Part shown: positions 6,499 to 11,425 of the stretch, piece by piece
How positions within the stretch are numbered: the first letter of the stretch is position 1
Layout of the letters: every line of letters begins with the position of its first letter
Source of the DNA: Candidatus Pacearchaeota archaeon
GTDB taxonomy: Archaea > Nanobdellota > Nanobdellia > Pacearchaeales > GW2011-AR1
Reading direction: 5' to 3'
Assembly: GCA_016866915.1 (NCBI GenBank)
Contig: VGKR01000006.1
Span: forward strand, 1 to 14,866
DNA: 14,866 nt
The notes under the pieces: generated by a model
Databases searched by the model: none
What the model was told of the DNA's origin: nothing
Seen by the model: the letters and a program-made list of their open reading frames with translations, nothing else
Program-made: the position numbers and the translations under genes

Positions 6499-7056
6499 TT
6501 AAATGTCAATTTTTCCTCTTTCTCTCATCTTTCTCTGACCGTATAAATTGAAATAAAGCATGCTGTCCATGTTCTTCTTTTCTTTTCGAGAGTATTTTTT
6601 TTCAAATTCATAACCAATTGGAAATAAAGCCTCGACATCTACTTCATCTGGAATTTCAAGTATTTCTTTTATCTTAGATTCTACAAAATGTCCTATCCAA
6701 CAAGTAGAAAGTCCTTTAGCTTCTAATTCCAAAAGAAAATTTTGAATTGCTGCACCTGCTTGCTGTCGCGCATAAATTTCTCCTCTTTTTCCATAGGCAT
6801 TGGCTAATCGAGGAGTGTCTGAGCAAATCACCACAACATATTGTGTTTGAGCAATAAAATCCTGCTCTGCTGCTTTAGCGATTTTTTTTATTTTTTCTAA
6901 ATCATCCACAAGAATTATTTTTAGAACATTATATCCTCCTGCTGAAGGAGCATATCTTGTCGCATCAATGCATTCAATAATATCTCTCCAATCTGGATTT
7001 TTTGATTTAAATTTTCTTATGCTTCTTCTTGAGTGAATTGCTCGAGTTAAGTCCAT
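6499..7056 (-). CDS. Nitroreductase-family FMN oxidoreductase
   Basis: This 185-residue protein has the nitroreductase fold, which binds FMN and reduces substrates with NAD(P)H, usually as a homodimer in the cytosol. Evidence is the N-terminal SRRSIRKFKSK (FMN phosphate-binding arginines at about 9-14), APSAGGYNVLKI around residues 36-47, the central helix RQQAGAAIQNFLLELEAKGLSTCWIG, and a C-terminal FPIGYEF. The order and length match small nitroreductases of archaea and bacteria. The natural substrate is unknown; quinones, flavins or nitroaromatics are typical in vitro. The ATG at 7056 lies 25 bases from a TATA-like box, so the mRNA is likely leaderless. It is convergent with ftsZ and divergent from the gene at 7136. 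Confidence 0.88.
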   Translation of the reverse strand: MDLTRAIHSRRSIRKFKSKNPDWRDIIECIDATRYAPSAGGYNVLKIILVDDLEKIKKIAKAAEQDFIAQTQYVVVICSDTPRLANAYGKRGEIYARQQAGAAIQNFLLELEAKGLSTCWIGHFVESKIKEILEIPDEVDVEALFPIGYEFEKKYSRKEKKNMDSMLYFNLYGQRKMRERGKIDI

Positions 7057-7076
7057 ATTCTAAGAAAGATAAAGAT

Positions 7077-7085
7077 ATTTATAAG
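7077..7085 (-). promoter_or_regulatory. TATA-like promoter of the nitroreductase gene
   Basis: Read on the minus strand, CTTATAAAT is centred 25 bases before the ATG at 7056, predicting a leaderless transcript. Confidence 0.6.
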
Positions 7086-7116
7086 GTTTTTTAAAGGATA
7101 TTTTTCAGCGCAATTA

Positions 7117-7127
7117 TTCTTAAAAAG
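7117..7127 (+). promoter_or_regulatory. TATA-like promoter for the gene starting at 7136/7148
   Basis: TTCTTAAAAAG is centred 14 bases before ATG 7136 but 26 bases before the in-frame ATG at 7148. The usual leaderless spacing in this window favours 7148. A weaker box (TTTAAAGG, about 7090-7097) would suit the earlier start with a short leader. Confidence 0.45.
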
Positions 7128-7135
7128 TTGATAAT

Positions 7136-7513
7136 ATGAAAACTTTCATGGAAGAAAGACCAAAAATTATTCTGCCTCAAGATGAATTTCGAAGAAAAGC
7201 ATTAGAAAATAAATTAAAAGAATATAAAATAAGATTAGACAAGATTAGAGAGGTATATTCATTCACACGCCCACAAATTATCCGCAGAATTTCTATTCAA
7301 AGCGGAGGATTAGGCTATAAAATTGACATTTTGGAACATTTATTGGAAGAAAAAGAATTAGACCTGCAAAAATTTTCATTAGAACTTGGTGCGAAAGATG
7401 AATTTTTTGATGAGAAAAACTATAAGATTGCAACAGACATTATAGATGATTATTGTAGAACAGGTGGCCAAAATCTCCGTGGTGGTACGGGGCTTAGTGT
7501 CAATCTTAGCTAA
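7136..7513 (+). CDS. Uncharacterised helical protein
   Basis: I do not recognise a family. The product has 125 residues, or 121 if translation starts at the second ATG (7148), which better fits the TATA-like box at 7117-7127. It is rich in Lys, Glu, Ile and Leu. Residues about 15-90 look almost entirely helical with amphipathic spacing, including KALENKLKEYKIRLDKIREV and EHLLEEKELDLQKFSLEL, possibly a short coiled coil or three-helix bundle. A glycine-rich tail (TGGQNLRGGTGLSVNLS) follows. There is no signal peptide, membrane segment or cysteine motif; a single Cys lies near the end. It is divergent from the nitroreductase and abuts the convergent mnmA with only two bases between stop codons. 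Codon use matches its neighbours, so it is probably a genuine gene. Confidence 0.7.
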   Translation: MKTFMEERPKIILPQDEFRRKALENKLKEYKIRLDKIREVYSFTRPQIIRRISIQSGGLGYKIDILEHLLEEKELDLQKFSLELGAKDEFFDEKNYKIATDIIDDYCRTGGQNLRGGTGLSVNLS

Positions 7514-7515
7514 TT

Positions 7516-8616
7516 TTAGAAACTAATGACTCCTCCACCTAAAACTTCTTTTCTCTTATATAAGACAATTGCTTGGCCTTCACTGATTCCTGTTACAGCT
7601 TTATTTAAAATAACTTTGAACAGCTTTTTAGATTTGTTGTAAAATAAAGAACTCGGCAATAATTCACCTACTTGACGTATTCTTGCGTGTATCTGCGAAA
7701 TTTTATTTTTATTGGGAATTTCTGAAATCCAATGAGGATGTTTTATTATTATCTCTTTTCGATATAATAAAGGATGTCCTTCTGGAGCTGAAATTATTGT
7801 ATTTGTTCTTGGAATCTTTTTTGCAACATACTCTCTTTTTAATTGTTTTCCCTTTTCTTTTTCAATTTCTATTCCAAAGCGAGGACCGATTCTTTGTCCG
7901 ATAGTGTAATAATAAATTCCATCATGCTGTCCAATTATCTTTCCTTCAGGTGAAAGAATTTTTCCTTTTTTTGGTTTTATTTTTTTCTGAAGAAAATTTT
8001 TAAGATTGACTTTTCCAATAAAGCAAATTCCAACTGTTCCTTTTTTGTTATAATTTTCAAATTGATTTTCTTCTGCTATTTTGCGAACCTGTTTTTTTGT
8101 ATAATTCCCAATTGGAAATAGAGAATGTTTTAAATCTTTTTGAGCTAATCTATATAAAAAGTAAGACTGGTCTTTGGTTTCATCTTTTGCTCGAAGAAGT
8201 TTGTATTTCTTGCTTTCTTTTTTTATTCGTGCATAATGTCCTGTTACTATAAAATCTGCTTTTATTTTTTTAGCAGCTTTCTCTAAAAGAGGAAATTTTA
8301 TTTTTTGATTACAATCTACATCTGGATTAGGTGTTATTCCCTTTTTGTAAGAATTAAACATCTCTTTCACAACCTCTTTTCGATATTGTTTTTCAAAATC
8401 AAGTGTTATTAAAGGAATATTCAGTTTCGCAGCAATTTTCATTGCACTTTTTCTTTCTTCTTTCCATCTGCAAATTCCTTGTTTTTTTCTTTCTGACCAG
8501 TTTTTCATAAATGCGCCTATGACTTCATGGCCTTTTTTCTTCATTAGAAGTGCAGCTACACTTGAATCTACACCACCTGACATAGCGACTAAAACTCGAA
8601 TTTTTTTGTTTTTCAT
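7516..8616 (-). CDS. mnmA: tRNA-specific 2-thiouridylase MnmA
   Basis: MnmA adenylates U34 in tRNAs for Lys, Glu and Gln and inserts sulfur to give 2-thiouridine. The 366-residue protein has a PP-loop SGGVDSS at 13-19, the family's TGHYAR near 125-130, and KDQSYFLYRL near 148-157. Both catalytic cysteines are visible: C102 in NPDVDCNQKIKF and C198 in VGICFIG. The TIGQRIG motif and a C-terminal beta-barrel domain follow, so the enzyme should be active. Most archaea use NcsA-type enzymes instead, which makes an MnmA in this otherwise archaeal setting a probable bacterial acquisition. No IscS or Tus sulfur carrier is nearby. A TATA-like box 25 bases upstream suggests a leaderless transcript starting just after the tRNA-Asn gene. 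Confidence 0.94.
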   Translation of the reverse strand: MKNKKIRVLVAMSGGVDSSVAALLMKKKGHEVIGAFMKNWSERKKQGICRWKEERKSAMKIAAKLNIPLITLDFEKQYRKEVVKEMFNSYKKGITPNPDVDCNQKIKFPLLEKAAKKIKADFIVTGHYARIKKESKKYKLLRAKDETKDQSYFLYRLAQKDLKHSLFPIGNYTKKQVRKIAEENQFENYNKKGTVGICFIGKVNLKNFLQKKIKPKKGKILSPEGKIIGQHDGIYYYTIGQRIGPRFGIEIEKEKGKQLKREYVAKKIPRTNTIISAPEGHPLLYRKEIIIKHPHWISEIPNKNKISQIHARIRQVGELLPSSLFYNKSKKLFKVILNKAVTGISEGQAIVLYKRKEVLGGGVISF

Positions 8617-8633
8617 AAAGATATTAAGAATTC

Positions 8634-8647
8634 TTATTTTAAAAATA
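8634..8647 (-). promoter_or_regulatory. mnmA promoter overlapping the tRNA-Asn 3' flank
   Basis: On the minus strand ATTTTTAAAATAAG is centred about 25 bases before the mnmA ATG. It begins only three bases after the tRNA discriminator base, so the same T-rich stretch could end tRNA transcription and start mnmA. Confidence 0.5.
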
Positions 8648-8650
8648 AAA

Positions 8651-8756
8651 CGTCCCGGGTAGGACTCGAACCTACGACCCCATGGTTTCTACAAAATTCT
8701 GCAAAACAAATAAACTTGTAACAGCCATGTGCTCTAACCGACTGAGCTACCGGGAC
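8651..8756 (-). tRNA. tRNA-Asn(GTT) with a 32-base intron
   Basis: The cloverleaf reads cleanly on the minus strand. The acceptor stem is GTCCCGG/CCGGGAC with discriminator G, the D stem GCTC/GAGC, the anticodon stem CATGG/CCATG, and the T stem GTAGG/CCTAC with loop TTCGAGT. The anticodon GTT (8720-8722) decodes AAC/AAU as asparagine. The anticodon loop is 39 bases instead of 7, leaving a 32-base intron (8687-8718) at the canonical position after base 37. CCA is not encoded. Bases 32-35 (CTGT) can pair with intron GTAG, two of the four pairs being G-U, leaving three-base bulges at both junctions. This is consistent with a bulge-helix-bulge cut by the archaeal splicing endonuclease. Its synthetase gene asnS is in the same window. 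Confidence 0.95.
8687..8718 (-). other. tRNA-Asn intron
   Basis: These 32 bases separate A37 (8719) from A38 (8686) of tRNA-Asn. The position is the canonical archaeal site and bulge-helix-bulge pairing can be drawn, though with two wobble pairs in the central helix. Boundaries could shift by a base because A occurs on both sides of the 3' junction. Confidence 0.85.
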
Positions 8757-8792
8757 TTGCTTTTCTCGTCCGTCACTCGTTTCTTTGTTCAA

Positions 8793-8811
8793 GAATGAGC
8801 TATCGGGACTT
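8793..8811 (-). repeat. 19-base copy of the tRNA-Asn 5' end
   Basis: On the minus strand this segment matches 17 of 19 bases of the two flanking bases plus the first 17 nucleotides of tRNA-Asn (8740-8758), exactly 53 bases upstream of it. It covers the 5' acceptor strand and 5' D-stem strand only; no matching 3' half is present. It looks like the remnant of a tandem tRNA duplication or a recombination scar. Confidence 0.75.
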
Positions 8812-8830
8812 AAATTTAGAAAAAGAAAAC

Positions 8831-8842
8831 TCTATTTAAAAC
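8831..8842 (-). promoter_or_regulatory. TATA-like box upstream of the tRNA-Asn region
   Basis: On the minus strand GTTTTAAATAGA is centred 27 bases before the position equivalent to tRNA nucleotide 1 in the 19-base fragment, ideal spacing for a start at the fragment. It overlaps the stop codon of the KH gene. A second AT-rich box (about 8811-8822) lies closer to the intact tRNA. Confidence 0.4.
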
Positions 8843-9351
8843 TTATTCTTTGGGTCTTTAAGCCCAAAATCATAAATCGGTCCAACGTGGTGTTTTTCAA
8901 GATAACTATAAACATTTGCTTGTTTAGCACCTCTTATTAGAGAAATAATTGCTTCTCTTGCATTTGAGATCTGCTCTGGATCACCTATTATTCCCACAAC
9001 ATTATCTTTTAATTCAAAGAAGCAAGAGGTTAAATTTCCAAGAGTTTTCAGAGTTCTGCCGTTTTTGCCTATGATTCTTGCTCTCACACTTCTCAAATCT
9101 TTTCTCTTTGTATATTCTTTTATATTTAGAACTTCAATCTCATAATCCTGCTCTTTAATTCCAAGTGCTACTGAAAGCGGAAATCCTAATTCAAGTGCTT
9201 CAATAACTTTTTCTGCAATATATTCATGTTCTGGTTTTCCCTGAATTGTAATTTGTTTTTCGAAATTTTCTATTATGATATTAAGTTTTTTTTCAAGGAT
9301 TTTCTTATTTTTTAAAATTCTTGGAATTTTATCGCAAATAAATTCTTTCAT
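8836..9351 (-). CDS. Dim2/Pno1-like KH-domain rRNA-processing protein
   Basis: This 171-residue RNA-binding protein matches the archaeal Dim2-like family implicated in small-subunit rRNA maturation, near the 3' end of 16S rRNA. The second KH domain, about residues 80-150, is well formed: ARIIGKNGRTLKTLG carries the GKNG loop, followed by the family-typical VVGIIGDPEQISNAREAI and LIRGAKQANVYSYLEK. The first KH region (about 5-65) ends with TIQGKPEHEYIAEKVIEALELGF but its expected GxxG loop is replaced by a Lys/Asn-rich segment, so it is degenerate. Known archaeal clusters often place it after aIF1A and a Rio1 kinase. Here aIF1A is directly upstream with 39 bases between, and Rio1 is missing from the interval. 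Confidence 0.85.
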   Translation of the reverse strand: MKEFICDKIPRILKNKKILEKKLNIIIENFEKQITIQGKPEHEYIAEKVIEALELGFPLSVALGIKEQDYEIEVLNIKEYTKRKDLRSVRARIIGKNGRTLKTLGNLTSCFFELKDNVVGIIGDPEQISNAREAIISLIRGAKQANVYSYLEKHHVGPIYDFGLKDPKNKF

Positions 9352-9390
9352 ATTCTTTTCTATTTAATTTCAATTAAATAGTTTTTGATT

Positions 9391-9702
9391 TTAGAAATCT
9401 AGGTTGTCTGATTTTAGATATCCCTTGTTCTTTAACCATTCAATTTGATTGATTTTATACTTAAAAATAACATCTCCTTTTTCTTTATCAAATTCCCAGG
9501 GCTCTATAATTACAACATCTCCTGGACGAAGCCAAAGAAATCTTTTTAATCTTCCAGGAACTCGGCAATTTCTTTTTTTTCCATCAAGGCAATTTACAAG
9601 CATTTTATTACCTCCAAGTCTTTGCTCTATAATTCCAATTTTTTCTTCTTTTCTCGGAAGTCTTACTCTAACAATTTTTTCTTCATTATCTTGGTTTTCC
9701 AT
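9391..9702 (-). CDS. eif1a: Translation initiation factor aIF1A
   Basis: aIF1A is the archaeal relative of eIF1A and bacterial IF1. It binds the small-subunit A site during initiation-codon selection. The 103-residue protein is a single S1-like OB-fold: VRVRLPRKEEKIGIIEQRLGG, then CLDGKKRNCRVPGRLKRFLWLRPGDVVIIEPWEF. The block CRVPGRLKR-x2-W is diagnostic. There is a short acidic N-terminal tail and a C-terminal helix (INQIEWLKNKGYL). AT-rich TATA-like sequence lies about 26-40 bases upstream (9722-9745), so it may have its own promoter. It lies in a run of translation genes, downstream of the DUF424 gene and upstream of the KH gene. Confidence 0.95.
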   Translation of the reverse strand: MENQDNEEKIVRVRLPRKEEKIGIIEQRLGGNKMLVNCLDGKKRNCRVPGRLKRFLWLRPGDVVIIEPWEFDKEKGDVIFKYKINQIEWLKNKGYLKSDNLDF

Positions 9703-9756
9703 TTTGAAATGAATAGAATACTAATATAATCTCTATTATAAATTTATTTTTTTGAA

Positions 9757-10053
9757 TTAAAACAATGCAAAAGCAAAAGGCGTCCCTTTTATCTCTCCTA
9801 TTTCTTCTGAAAGAATAATGCCTGCTTTTAAACCAAGAGCCACTGACTTTGGACCAACAAGATTAAATGTAGCATCTTTTTTAGAGAAATTATCTATTAT
9901 CTCAAGAATTTCAGCTTCATTAGCTTCTTTTCCCCTATAGAAATTTTCTTTTATATCCAGCTGGAATTTTCCTTCTTCAAATTTTTTTCCTAAGAGTTCG
10001 CTGTCACAAATTGCAACTACGTCTCTATATGCTTTGATGATATTTACAAACAT
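9757..10053 (-). CDS. DUF424 family protein
   Basis: This is a small archaeal protein of the DUF424 family, whose function is not established. Recognition rests on VVAICDSELLGKKFEEGKFQLDI, FYRGKEANEAEILEII, the central FNLVGPKSVALGLKAGII and the C-terminal GEIKGTPFAFALF, a characteristic order. I start it at ATG 10053 (98 residues, beginning MFVNIIKAYRD), because extending to 10074 would need a TTG codon overlapping the upstream stop. It follows the zinc-ribbon gene by 17 bases in what looks like a small operon. The setting among aIF1A, aIF2-beta and the KH protein hints at a translation or RNA role, which is guilt by association only. Confidence 0.82.
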   Translation of the reverse strand: MFVNIIKAYRDVVAICDSELLGKKFEEGKFQLDIKENFYRGKEANEAEILEIIDNFSKKDATFNLVGPKSVALGLKAGIILSEEIGEIKGTPFAFALF

Positions 10054-10070
10054 TTTGGAAAAAAGATTCC

Positions 10071-10262
10071 TCAAAAAGCTTTTTTTGCTCCTTCTTTGAT
10101 TGCTTTTTCTGCATTATCCTTTGACATCATGACACTCATTTTTGTTCCACAACTCGAGCAAGTGCCTTTTGCCATGTATCCGCCTCTAACTGTCTGAACG
10201 ATTTCTACGCTTTTCATTTCTTTTCCTTTTTCCTTACACTTAACACAATAACCTTTTACCAT
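10071..10262 (-). CDS. Small zinc-ribbon protein (DUF5679-like)
   Basis: This 63-residue protein begins MVKGYCVKCKEKGKEMK and has a second half-site CSSCG near residues 35-39. Together they give two CxxC knuckles (C6/C9 and C35/C38) that should bind one zinc in a ribbon fold. The start and spacing resemble the DUF5679 family of very small proteins; no function is known to me. The C-terminal third is a lysine/alanine-rich helix, an extension beyond the minimal ribbon. Nucleic-acid or ribosome contact would fit the charge and the neighbours. A TATA-like box (10309-10320) lies about 52 bases upstream, and a GGGAGGT sits 21 bases before the ATG, too far for normal Shine-Dalgarno use. Confidence 0.75.
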   Translation of the reverse strand: MVKGYCVKCKEKGKEMKSVEIVQTVRGGYMAKGTCSSCGTKMSVMMSKDNAEKAIKEGAKKAF

Positions 10263-10286
10263 TTTTTAAAACAAAAAATTTACCTC

Positions 10287-10305
10287 CCAAGCCTGAAGGC
10301 TGTGG
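10287..10305 (-). other. GC-rich hairpin between aIF2-beta and the zinc-ribbon gene
   Basis: On the minus strand CCACAGCC pairs with GGCTTGG around the loop TTCA, with one bulged C, giving a seven-base-pair stem. GGGAGGT overlaps and follows its 3' side, then TTTTTTG. It stands out in AT-rich DNA 38 bases after the aIF2-beta stop. It may be a terminator for that gene or a 5' element of the next one. Confidence 0.4.
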
Positions 10306-10308
10306 CAT

Positions 10309-10320
10309 CTTTTAAATCTT
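10309..10320 (-). promoter_or_regulatory. TATA-like promoter of the zinc-ribbon/DUF424 unit
   Basis: AAGATTTAAAAG on the minus strand is centred about 52 bases before the zinc-ribbon ATG, predicting a start near 10288 and a leader of about 26 bases that begins at the GGGAGGT. Confidence 0.4.
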
Positions 10321-10342
10321 TTTATTGTAAAAATACTCTAAT

Positions 10343-10744
10343 TTATCTTGTTGGATGCTTTGCTCCGCATGCCAAGCAATTTATAAAATTAACTCTTCCG
10401 TCTTTTATTTGTTCTGTATCTGGCTTTTTGCATTCTTTGCACAAAACAAATTCATTTACATATTCTTCTATTTTTTGATTTATTTTTGAGCTTGGAACTT
10501 TCATATTTAATACAAGTCTATCTCCTTCTTTTTGTCCTGAAGCTGCTAATTCTTTTAACAGAAATTTCTGAAAATGCTCTGGTTTTCTTCTTAAATAAGA
10601 AGCTATTTGATAAAAATTTGTAATAATTGTTTTTTTCCCTTCAAAATGCCCCTCTACTTTTGGAATAACAAATCTTTCTCCAGACGCAGAAACCTGTCTT
10701 ACTTTTTTATAAGCTTCTTCAAGAAGTTTTTCGTAATTTTGCAT
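10343..10744 (-). CDS. aif2b: Translation initiation factor aIF2, beta subunit
   Basis: The beta subunit belongs to the heterotrimeric aIF2 that delivers initiator Met-tRNA to the small subunit as a GTP complex. The 133-residue protein has the usual order. A short N-terminal helix (YEKLLEEAYKKV) binds the gamma subunit. A central alpha/beta domain follows, with the VEGHFEGKKTIITNFYQIASYLRRKPEH block. The C-terminal zinc ribbon has knuckles CKEC (about 102-105) and CLAC, ending GAKHPTR. The length matches archaeal homologues. A TATA-like box 25 bases upstream indicates a leaderless transcript separate from the mcm operon. Confidence 0.96.
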   Translation of the reverse strand: MQNYEKLLEEAYKKVRQVSASGERFVIPKVEGHFEGKKTIITNFYQIASYLRRKPEHFQKFLLKELAASGQKEGDRLVLNMKVPSSKINQKIEEYVNEFVLCKECKKPDTEQIKDGRVNFINCLACGAKHPTR

Positions 10745-10763
10745 TCTTTTACGATAAAAGGAT

Positions 10764-10773
10764 AGTTTTTAAG
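10764..10773 (-). promoter_or_regulatory. TATA-like promoter of aIF2-beta
   Basis: CCTTAAAAAC on the minus strand is centred 25 bases before the ATG at 10744. It lies just beyond the stop codon of the RPA-like gene, giving aIF2-beta its own leaderless transcript. Confidence 0.55.
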
Positions 10774-10775
10774 GT

Positions 10776-11423
10776 TTATCCAAGATATCGGATTTTTCCA
10801 GGACGCGGCTCAAAGATAATTCCTTCTTCAAGAAGTTTTTGAATCTCTTGCGAAATCAATAAAGGCGAAATTTCAGAGAATTTTAGATTTAATTCCTCAA
10901 TATCAATTCCTCCCCTGTCTTCTTCTTGTTTTATTATATTCAGAATCTTATCTTTAACTGCAAGAACTTGTTCTTTTGCAATTGGTTTTGCATTGATAAT
11001 TCTTTCTTTTTCAGACTCTAATTTCCTTAAAAGAAGATATCTTGGATCTGCTTCTTTTACAATTTCTGGAGAAATATATGTTTCATTATTCCAATTTCTT
11101 AGAGTTCCTATAACTATAACGGTTTTTCCAGGGGTAATATCTTTTAATTTTTCAACTTCATTTCCGAAAATTTTTAATCTTATTTGTCCAGAACCATCAT
11201 CTAAAGTTAGAAAAATATATTTTTTTCCATCTTCATTTACATTTTCTATTCCTGCCTCGTATCTGTCAACTATATTTCCAATCAAATTCACTCTTATTAT
11301 TTTTTTATCTCCAAGCTCTAAAAAAGAAAATCTTTCATTATCCATTGCAGGTTTGCCGATTAAAATGTCATTTATTCTTAATTTATACGCTACATTTCGT
11401 TTGAATCTTTCTTCTTCTGCCAT
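10776..11423 (-). CDS. RPA32-like single-stranded DNA-binding protein (OB-fold plus winged helix)
   Basis: This 215-residue protein resembles the small subunit of archaeal replication protein A (COG3390-like). An OB-fold spans about residues 40-130: RVNLIGNIVDRYEAG, KYIFLTLDDGSGQIRLKIFG, and GKTVIVIGTLRNWNNETYISPEIVKE. A charged linker leads to a C-terminal winged-helix-like domain (about 150-215; ISQEIQKLLEEGIIFEPRPGKIRYLG) analogous to that of RPA32. There is no zinc finger, unlike RPA41-type large subunits. It starts two bases after the mcm stop codon, so it is very probably co-transcribed and translationally coupled with the replicative helicase. A general OB-fold nucleic-acid-binding protein is the alternative. 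Confidence 0.85.
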   Translation of the reverse strand: MAEEERFKRNVAYKLRINDILIGKPAMDNERFSFLELGDKKIIRVNLIGNIVDRYEAGIENVNEDGKKYIFLTLDDGSGQIRLKIFGNEVEKLKDITPGKTVIVIGTLRNWNNETYISPEIVKEADPRYLLLRKLESEKERIINAKPIAKEQVLAVKDKILNIIKQEEDRGGIDIEELNLKFSEISPLLISQEIQKLLEEGIIFEPRPGKIRYLG

Positions 11424-11425
11424 TT

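Noticed and set aside
8793..8811. tRNA 5' fragment as an integration (att) site
   Set aside because: Integrases normally duplicate tRNA 3' ends, and no integrase or element lies between the copies.
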